A stretch of 64,000 nucleotides of DNA from assembly GCF_040807025.1 (NCBI RefSeq), contig NC_090967.1, forward strand, positions 1,548,001 through 1,612,000, written 5' to 3'. The notes under the pieces are model-generated. The model saw only the letters and a list, made by a program, of their open reading frames with translations. It did not search any database and was not told the DNA's origin. Made by a program: the position numbers and the translations under genes. Shown here piece by piece: positions 60,021 through 64,000 of the stretch. How positions within the stretch are numbered: position 1 is the stretch's first letter; each line of letters begins with the position of its first letter. This DNA comes from Struthio camelus. Its lineage: Eukaryota > Chordata > Aves > Struthioniformes > Struthionidae.

Positions 60021-61719
60021 ACACACACTGTATATATATAGATAGATAAAAGCAGCTACATAGCAGCAGTCCTTTGCAGTCCACAGCAGTCCTTTGCATC
60101 AACACAAGTTACCAAGCAGGTAACCACAAGGCTTTCCACAGAAATTTAACTTCATCTGTGAGGTGGGACACCTTACCTTGCAGAGTGCCTCCAAGAGATG
60201 GCCAAGTGGGGGGTTTTGACTGGTACAGGATAGGTGGGACTGTCCCCAGCTGGGTCACTGACTACATCCTTCCTTCATATGGGAAGGAGAGTCCTGGGGG
60301 AAAGCAGATACAGCAGAATAGGGAGAAGCAAAGCATGGCTTAGAAAAAACAAAAAACAAAAGTATCAGCCAGTTTGCCTCCAAGATCACAGGAAACGGCC
60401 CAGATCCCCTATCATGATGGGAACACTCAGCAAAGAGTGGTTCACGCTACAAGGACACACTTAGTTCTAGAGGGGCTAACAAAGATCATCTCCTGTAAAA
60501 AGCAAAGTTTGCCTAAACTCTTTCAGATTTTTTCACCTTATCACATCAGCAGTCAGAGTGGGGACCATAAAAGAAAAGGTGACGTTCAGGTTGTTGCAGC
60601 TCACAGGATGTGCTCACCACGTGGGAGTACACCAAGGCCAGTGCTCAGCTCACCAGCTTACCTGTGATAAGGGAACAGGCTACAGAGTATAGCAAAGTAG
60701 TAGTCCACAGCAGAACAGACCTGCACAAAAACTGACAGGACCCCGAGCACTGTATCAGCAGCAGGAACTAGAAGATCCAGTGAACCAGATCTTTTGTGCT
60801 GCGAGCCCTACCTGAGCAAAATAAGAGCAGCAGCTTACACTTTCAGCGCTAGACCCCAATACCCTAACTCCTGGGAAGGGCACTATTCTCATGCCTCACC
60901 CTAAAGGAGGGCTCCAGCACAACCAGCCTGCAGAGGCAGCCAGCGGTGCCACTCCAGTCCAGCTGTAGACATAGAGTTTGCTCCAGGCGTGGGAATTTCA
61001 CTCAGTGTCGATACTGGCCTTATCCTAGTTTAGGTGTCACCAGGAGTCTCTTCTCCCCACCTAACGGCAAGACAGAGAGCCCCCAAAGGGCCATTCAGAT
61101 ACAGAGACGTTTGACTTCTACAGCCTCCCGCAGAGACGCCGAGGTTCCGCCCGGCCCCGGCGGCTGTCGCCTCCAGCCCGGAGCAGGACAACTGGGCAGA
61201 GCCAGGACTACCTGCCCCAGGGCACTGCACAGCCGGGCGGGGACGGCGCCACGGGCCGCGCACTGCACCGCCGCACCTCGCTGCTGCCCCGGAGCCGCTC
61301 CAGGGCTCTCGGCGCCGGACGGGCAGGCGGAGGCGCCGCGGCGGGAAGGGGCCCGCCGAGCCCGGCCGCGGCACAGCTCCGCGGGCCGCGGAACCCCCTC
61401 CCCTGGCAGGAGCGGGGGAAATGCCCCCAACGGGCAGCCGCTGCCCCCTTCCCGCCCCGGGAAGCCCCCGGCGAGGGCTAGCGCAGCCACCCTGGACCCT
61501 CCCGCCGCCCCGCCGTACCTCCCGAGTGGTGACCTCCTCCTTCTCGGAGATCTTCAGTAGCAGCCGGTCGTTCTCCAGCTCCAGTGCCCGCACACGGTCG
61601 ATGTAGACGGCCAGACGATCATTTAGCTGCCGCAGCTCCTCCTTCTCCTGCAGGCGAGAGATGCGAGTCGGCGACAGCGGGGTCCCGCCGGGGGTGCCGC
61701 GGCTCGGGGTGCCTGACAT
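20106..61719 (-). CDS. LMNB2: LMNB2, nuclear lamin B2, complete, twelve exons
   Basis: Type V intermediate filament protein of the nuclear lamina. Exons on the - strand: 61519-61719, 44225-44361, 32563-32719, 31747-31872, 29192-29362, 25751-25876, 25318-25538, 24416-24707, 23789-23896, 22948-23067, 21416-21517, 20106-20147. They join without a frame break to 601 codons including TGA (600 residues), the length I recall for avian lamin B2. Parts: short head with a CDK1-type SPTR site, coiled-coil rod from about residue 25 to 380 ending in the [13 protein letters not shown] region, NLS GKRKRIE at about 413-419, Ig-fold tail (about 450-565), an acidic stretch ([17 protein letters not shown]) and the CaaX box CSVM at 597-600. 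Exon sizes match the conserved lamin pattern (157, 126, 171, 126, 221, 108 bp). Introns 1 and 2 are 17 and 11.5 kb and hold most of the repeats. Confidence 0.97.
21416..21517 (-). other. LMNB2: LMNB2 exon 11: last Ig strand and acidic tail
   Basis: 102 bp, residues 554-587. It codes for [20 protein letters not shown], then an acidic stretch ending DLFNQQ. Confidence 0.94.
22948..23067 (-). other. LMNB2: LMNB2 exon 10: Ig-fold tail
   Basis: 120 bp, residues 514-553, beginning [19 protein letters not shown] and ending NSDGE. It completes most of the Ig-fold. The residue after VS is His here where other lamins usually have Tyr. Confidence 0.94.
23789..23896 (-). other. LMNB2: LMNB2 exon 9: Ig-fold tail
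   Basis: 108 bp, residues 478-513, from [17 protein letters not shown] to LRAGQTVT. Part of the lamin tail Ig-fold. Confidence 0.94.
24416..24707 (-). other. LMNB2: LMNB2 exon 8: post-rod hinge, NLS and start of tail
   Basis: 292 bp, residues 380-477. It has the second mitotic phosphorylation region ([10 protein letters not shown]), a Ser-rich run, the nuclear localisation signal GKRKRIE, a Gly/Ser-rich spacer and the first Ig-fold strands ([17 protein letters not shown]). The acceptor (gattgtgtcaag) has its pyrimidine tract about 25 bases away and looks weak. Confidence 0.94.
25318..25538 (-). other. LMNB2: LMNB2 exon 7: end of the rod
   Basis: 221 bp, residues 307-380. It carries the intermediate-filament end-of-rod signature [19 protein letters not shown], needed for head-to-tail lamin assembly. 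It ends in a split Arg codon (AG/G). Confidence 0.96.
25751..25876 (-). other. LMNB2: LMNB2 exon 6: coil 2
   Basis: 126 bp, residues 265-306, from [16 protein letters not shown] to LSGLQKQ. Phase 0 at both ends; only 212 bases of intron separate it from exon 7. Confidence 0.95.
25930..26165 (-). mobile_element. CR1 LINE 3'-end fragment, about 235 bp
   Basis: It starts with the reversed CR1 3' end (cacaatcacagaacagaatc), followed by the conserved ggttggaagggacttctgga block, and ends in the 3'UTR near aagaagtttttcc. It lies in LMNB2 intron 5, just upstream of exon 6. The usual CCTCCCTG is replaced by 19 C's at 26003-26021. Confidence 0.9.
26430..27090. repeat. Decayed interspersed repeats in LMNB2 intron 5
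   Basis: About 26430-26500 resembles an old sauropsid repeat (ataagaacaatcattctggg, then a GTCAGGTCAAAG phrase). About 26880-27000 resembles the reversed CR1 region just before its 3'UTR (ccagaactacacacagcatt against ccagaactggacacagtact in the young copies here). Both are strongly diverged. Confidence 0.4.
29192..29362 (-). other. LMNB2: LMNB2 exon 5: end of coil 1B and coil 2
   Basis: 171 bp, residues 208-264, from [17 protein letters not shown] to LEQTYQAK. Phase 0 at both ends. Confidence 0.95.
31747..31872 (-). other. LMNB2: LMNB2 exon 4: rod coil 1B
   Basis: 126 bp, residues 166-207, from [15 protein letters not shown] to FRKNVFEE. Phase 0 at both ends. Confidence 0.95.
32563..32719 (-). 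other. LMNB2: LMNB2 exon 3: rod coil 1B
   Basis: 157 bp, residues 113-165, from [17 protein letters not shown] to LRAQLAK. The acceptor follows a run of T before CAG; the donor is AAG/GTGTGG. Confidence 0.94.
33670..33960 (-). repeat. Old, diverged CR1 remnant in LMNB2 intron 2
   Basis: The phrase ttctaatcatttctgttgtc followed by CTCCTCTGGAATCTC aligns with the young CR1 copies (cctctaatcatcttggtagc, then CCTCCGCTGGACTCTC). Divergence is high, so the insertion is much older than the four long copies. Confidence 0.5.
34658..37262 (-). mobile_element. CR1 LINE copy 2, about 2.6 kb, with the longest open ORF2
   Basis: Starts at the reversed 3' end (ttcacagaatcgtttagg) and runs to about 37262 in LMNB2 intron 2. 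A - strand frame of 554 codons (36782 to 35118) is open to the normal ORF2 end [11 protein letters not shown] and has the reverse-transcriptase centre [11 protein letters not shown] second frame (37234 to 36734) carries the N-terminal endonuclease half ([40 protein letters not shown]). The endonuclease C-terminal half, partly present in copy 1, is missing at about 36775-36785. The 3'UTR has an extra segment of about 58 bp near 34870-34930 that partly repeats the block just before it. Defective, but one of the younger copies. Confidence 0.93.
37263..39589. other. LMNB2 intron 2 sequence with no recognised feature
   Basis: AT-rich unique DNA with T runs near 38328-38343 and 38518-38534. I see no exon, RNA gene or clear transposon. 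Confidence 0.5.
40093..41298 (+). mobile_element. LTR-like insertion, about 1.2 kb, in repeat copy A
   Basis: Begins TGTGAGAGTTTAAC and is flanked by the 6-bp direct repeat cccacc (40087-40092 and 41299-41304). Repeat copy B has continuous sequence at the matching point, so B works as the empty site. Inside are a TATA-like CCTATAAAAC at about 40357 and AATAAA at 41231-41236 near the right end, as in a retroviral LTR read on the + strand. No gag, pol or env frame is seen, so it would be a solo LTR or a non-autonomous element. The right end does not close neatly with CA at the repeat boundary, so the class is uncertain. Confidence 0.5.
40768..40902 (+). repeat. Diverged tandem repeat, about 54-55 bp, 2.5 units
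   Basis: Within the LTR-like insertion. Units share a gtgacttgac core (40781, 40835 as gtggcttgac, 40890), followed by a GGGTTC-ATCCC box and then AGCAC. Typical of repeated enhancer or regulatory blocks in LTRs, though function is unknown. Confidence 0.6.
41601..44224. other. Rest of LMNB2 intron 2 upstream of exon 2, no gene seen
   Basis: Unique-looking intron. It includes a 38-bp tandem duplication at 42863-42938 (two copies of a block containing gttcataaacagaggcttt). No other supported feature. Confidence 0.5.
44225..44361 (-). other. LMNB2: LMNB2 exon 2: rod coil 1A/1B
   Basis: 137 bp, residues 68-113. It starts [17 protein letters not shown] and ends with a split codon AG/C (Ser) shared with exon 3. 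The donor is AAAAG/GTAAGG. Confidence 0.94.
44362..48732. other. First part of LMNB2 intron 1, no gene seen
   Basis: Holds a G-rich run at 45628-45649 (G11-A-G3-A-G6), a 20-bp perfect palindrome at 46134-46153, an A15 run near 47190 and a (GA)n tract at 48132-48148. No exon or RNA gene is supported. Confidence 0.5.
48733..50498 (-). mobile_element. CR1 LINE copy 3, 5'-truncated, about 1.8 kb
   Basis: Reversed CR1 3' end at about 48733 (ggaatcacagaatggttgag); homology stops at about 50498 after the region ahead of the reverse transcriptase. The ORF2 is broken. It shares a small deletion near 49735 with copy 4, which shifts the frame before the GVPQGS motif. It also lacks one codon of the active site (FADTKLGG in place of FADDTKLGG, near 49605). 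In LMNB2 intron 1, sense orientation to the gene. Confidence 0.92.
51770..53240. repeat. Unidentified repeat, copy B
   Basis: Partner of 39590-41600, in LMNB2 intron 1. It lacks the 1.2 kb LTR-like insertion but has about 660 bp more in the middle (52065-52730), which includes an A16 run and an open frame. Edges are set by where the match to copy A fades. Confidence 0.6.
52169..52522 (+). other. Open frame inside repeat copy B, function unknown
   Basis: About 117 codons open after an A-rich run, reading [18 protein letters not shown] early on, then [20 protein letters not shown], and a hydrophobic stretch [15 protein letters not shown]. An internal ATG pair lies at about 52244. I do not recognise a family. 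It may be a coding remnant carried by the repeat or a chance frame. Confidence 0.25.
53241..56135. other. LMNB2 intron 1 stretch with no recognised feature
   Basis: Unique-looking DNA. A Cys/Asp-rich phrase at about 55230-55310 on the + strand recalls an LDLa module but has an in-frame stop and no splice context. No gene called. Confidence 0.45.
56136..57684 (-). mobile_element. CR1 LINE copy 4, 5'-truncated, about 1.55 kb
   Basis: Reversed CR1 3' end at about 56136 (tcacagaatcacagaatcg); homology stops at about 57684 after GGATTTATGGATGTCAA. The reverse-transcriptase centre [10 protein letters not shown] is present, but the frame is broken near 57140 by the same small deletion as in copy 3. 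Its 5' end differs from copy 3, so it is a separate insertion of the same subfamily. Confidence 0.92.
57685..61518. other. 5' part of LMNB2 intron 1
   Basis: Mostly unique AT-rich sequence, turning GC-rich from about 61100 as it enters the LMNB2 CpG island. Contains an A16 run near 58293, a T16 run near 58980 and the TA/CA microsatellite at 59966-60058. No exon seen. Confidence 0.5.
59966..60058. repeat. (TA)n/(CA)n/(GATA)n microsatellite
   Basis: Compound simple repeat: TA repeats with ACACAC blocks, ending in GATAGATA. Likely length-variable and able to unwind or form a cruciform. Confidence 0.9.
61519..61719 (-). other. LMNB2: LMNB2 exon 1: head and start of the rod
   Basis: 67 codons from ATG at 61717-61719 to the donor GAG/GTACGG. 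It codes for [19 protein letters not shown], with the mitotic CDK1 site SPTR just before the rod, then coil 1A (about residues 25-67). The ATG lies in the LMNB2 CpG island. Confidence 0.96.
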
Positions 61720-61790
61720 GGCGCTCTCCTCGCGGGCAGGCGGGCAACCAGCTCATTCAATCCAGCCGCACTGGGGGAGGAGGGAGCGCT

Positions 61791-61860
61791 AAGATGGCGG
61801 GCGCCACCTCCCCTGCCGCCGCGCCGCTTGGGAAATGAAGTCTCCGCGCCAAGATGGCAG
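61791..61860 (+). promoter_or_regulatory. Paired YY1-like sites upstream of LMNB2
   Basis: AAGATGGCGG at 61791-61800 and AAGATGGCAG at 61851-61860 fit the AAGATGGCGGC YY1 consensus. They are 60 bases apart and within 145 bases of the ATG. A third YY1-like core, CCATTTT, lies at about 61905. Confidence 0.5.
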
Positions 61861-61874
61861 TCCTGCGCCGCAGG

Positions 61875-61893
61875 GCGTGCCGGGAGATGTAGT
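61875..61893 (-). promoter_or_regulatory. ZNF143/THAP11-type (SBS) motif in LMNB2 promoter
   Basis: On the - strand actacatctcccggcacgc, followed by cctgcgg, matches the ACTACAATTCCCAGCATGC family. It lies about 155-175 bases upstream of the LMNB2 ATG. A weaker relative (acttcatttcccaag) lies near 61827-61841. Confidence 0.6.
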
Positions 61894-62060
61894 CCCGACC
61901 GGCACCATTTTGTGAGTCGCGGGCAGCGCCGTGCAGTGCTGACGGGACCTGCCGGCGGCAGCGGCCCTTAGCGCGCTGTGCGGTGGCTCCTGCTGGCGGA
62001 TGGCCCGCTTCCTCAGGAGGGCGGGGACCTCCCACCCCCGCGCTGGCTCCGGCTCCGTGT

Positions 62061-64000
62061 TTGCCCCAGTACCTCATGCCCTGGGGCAATGGGTCCCCCT
62101 GGTCCTGAAGTGATTCTCCCTCCACAGCTTCAGTTCAGGCTCTGCTGAAGCGTTTACCACCACCGTAACGGCCTCGTGGTCTTATGGCCTCTAAGTCAGA
62201 GAAATGAAGACTGTTCCCTGTGGTGCCCCAGACCTGTGAAGCAGTCCTGCATATTGGAAAGGAGAACATTTTTTTCTAGGAACTCTTGTTACTGCTATAG
62301 CAATCGCCAGAAAACAGGTCACTTCTGAGTACGTTCTCTCATTTTTGCATTAATAAAGCCCAATAAAGCTCATGAAAAAAAGATCCAGTAAAAACGTAAC
62401 TGTACAATCAAATGCTTTGATTTGAAGAGTTCACATTAATTACAAGTGATGCAGTGCTGCTAATTCTTACAATTTTATTGAAAGCTTTGCAATACTTCTC
62501 TTACAGTCTATCTTTTCACATTAGTTATCTAAAACTTTGTTATAGAGCTCTGTTTTCAGCTGTTTATAATTTTGCCATGCTCTGCTGTTAGCAATGAAAT
62601 TTTGTAGGCCAATTGTCTGCTCTTTGCTCACATTGACAGTGGGGAGTTTCAGGAAAAATACATATCAGCTATTTCCTAGGGTGGATTTTTAGGAGGGCTG
62701 CTTTGTAGATTTCAGAAACTCCTTCCAGATTTTTACTGAGATAATAATGCCTGCTAGCCTTCAATCAGGGAGTTCAAGAAGGTAGTTATCCTGAAATCCT
62801 TTTGCTGTCCCAAGGAATGCAGCCAAATTTGTACAAAATAAAAACCCCTGGAAAGTTTCACTTCCTAGAAAGTTTCACTTCCTAGAGATTTGGAGTATTA
62901 TTTTTCCCAGATCATATTTTTACTAACTATTCCTCAATCTCTATCAGTTCTTACATATTAACCGGTAAAAACTGATTAGCATTCCCATGAGCTAATGCCC
63001 TATGTCTCAGAACTTTGGAGTCTGAAAAGCATTTAGGGGAGTTGTGTCTTTCGGCTACCAAAGACGACTGAGAAGAGAGAGAGAATTCCTGCCTGAGAAC
63101 AGGGAAAACCAGATTAAGATAAAGCAGTGGTACATGCACAGAAAAGAAAAAAGCAGCATGAGTGTAATGCAAAGAAGAGATGTGCATGAGCGGGAAGACA
63201 GATCTAGACAGAGAAATATTAGAAAAGGCAAGAAAATACTGCATGTTTAACATGAGAAGAAACACATGAAGCTAGGCTGGCCAAATAGGCACAAAAGGGC
63301 TTATCCTCCAAACAGAAGTTAGACTGCTCTCATGTTAGAGGATCTGGGATTCAAATATCAAGTATGCCTCATACTGAAAACCCTGAGATTGAACTCAGGA
63401 ATTCTGGACATTCATCGTCTGTTCTCAGTGAATAGCTGTAAGTCCTCTTGAAACACTGCATTTCTCAGCAGCTGATCCATATAGAGAGTACATTTTCATC
63501 TGAATGTATCTGTTCAAAAATATGCATCTGATCTGAAATAAGTCATTTGGGCTTTGTCTGTAGACAGCAGAGAGTGCCCTCCACACTGCAGTTCATCCCA
63601 CCTGGGCTCAGGTATCCGACTTAGGATAGACTTGATTCATTTTTTGCCTATATACTACAGAGAGAGTTGAGAGCAGGGGTTTCCACACTGAGGTCTGTGA
63701 AGCCCTGGATATCACTGCTTACCTGGAGGGAGTTCATGAAAGATAAACAAAATGAAAGTAAGCACATAGATCAATATATGTCATTTCTACTGGCATTTAA
63801 TCGACCTCAGATAGTATTTTAAGATCAGTGCTTCATTATCAATAAGATATTCTTTATCAGTGATAATCTAACCAAGTCACCATATGATATACAACTCAAC
63901 ATGAAACTTGTAGCTTTCTGACTGAAATCATAAACAGTTGTCTTTGACTTGAATTTATCTGAAAAAGGACGAGGAAAAGAGAGACTACAAATCCCAGAGT
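62061..64000. other. Upstream flank of LMNB2, no gene seen
   Basis: AT-rich sequence upstream of the LMNB2 promoter. Open frames here are short and lack splice or codon signature. The last 17 bases (63984-64000, actacaaatcccagagt) again resemble a ZNF143-type site but are cut by the window edge. Confidence 0.45.

Larger units (their letters stand above)
61100..62060. promoter_or_regulatory. LMNB2: CpG island promoter of LMNB2
   Basis: Very GC- and CpG-rich block covering LMNB2 exon 1, the start of intron 1 and about 340 bases upstream of the ATG. No TATA box. It has YY1-like AAGATGGCGG (61791-61800) and AAGATGGCAG (61851-61860) and a ZNF143-type site (61875-61893). Confidence 0.85.

Noticed and set aside
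61030..61519. Extension of LMNB2 exon 1 beyond the donor into intron 1 (open for about 160 codons)
   Set aside because: GC-rich intron sequence with no lamin similarity; the donor GAG/GTACGG and the exact match to exon 2 (VSGIK) fix the exon end.
63044..63250. Basic 68-codon + strand frame upstream of LMNB2
   Set aside because: Composition follows the A/G-rich DNA (Arg, Lys, Glu); no motif, promoter or splice context.
63320..63430. tRNA-like B-box phrase (gattgaactcagga, and ggattcaaat)
   Set aside because: No cloverleaf with proper A box, anticodon stem and acceptor stem could be formed by eye.

Overview
This is vertebrate nuclear DNA, almost certainly from a bird. The genes are split into exons with GT-AG introns. 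The young repeats are CR1 LINEs with the avian type of 3' end. The predicted lamin B2 matches my recollection of the 600-residue avian lamin B2 almost throughout. No bacterial-style operons, CRISPR arrays or phage genes are present.

Three genes can be rebuilt exon by exon. TMPRSS9 (polyserase-1) runs on the + strand from the left edge to 7061. The window holds its last nine exons: a complete trypsin-like domain, a Ser/Thr-rich linker, an LDL-receptor class A module, and a final protease-like domain whose catalytic serine is alanine. TIMM13 lies on the - strand (10179 to 9550, three exons, 97 residues) and encodes a small mitochondrial intermembrane-space chaperone. It starts in a CpG-rich promoter. 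LMNB2 lies on the - strand (61719 to 20106, twelve exons, 600 residues) and encodes nuclear lamin B2 with head, coiled-coil rod, nuclear localisation signal, Ig-fold tail and CaaX end. The order TMPRSS9-TIMM13-LMNB2, with TIMM13 just downstream of LMNB2, matches human 19p13.3. In human, the interval between the LMNB2 3' end and TIMM13 contains the well-known lamin B2 replication origin.

The rest is introns, spacers and transposons. Four long 5'-truncated CR1 LINEs lie at about 10.75-13.26, 34.66-37.26, 48.73-50.50 and 56.14-57.68 kb, with a short fragment at 25.93-26.17 kb. All are on the - strand, the sense direction of LMNB2. Introns 2 and 1 of LMNB2 carry two copies of an unidentified moderately repeated sequence (39.6-41.6 and 51.8-53.2 kb). 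The first copy is split by a 1.2 kb insertion resembling an LTR, which the second copy lacks.

The least explained part is 13.3-15.3 kb, between the first CR1 and the LMNB2 3' end. It holds an exon-like 75-bp segment and, separately, an open segment ending in a stop, a short AT-rich 3'UTR-like stretch and AATAAA, both on the - strand. They could be exons of an unrecognised gene or decayed remains of one. I found no evidence of a wholly new biological system. The best leads are these exon-like segments, the nested repeats, and matching ZNF143-type promoter sites at TIMM13 and LMNB2.
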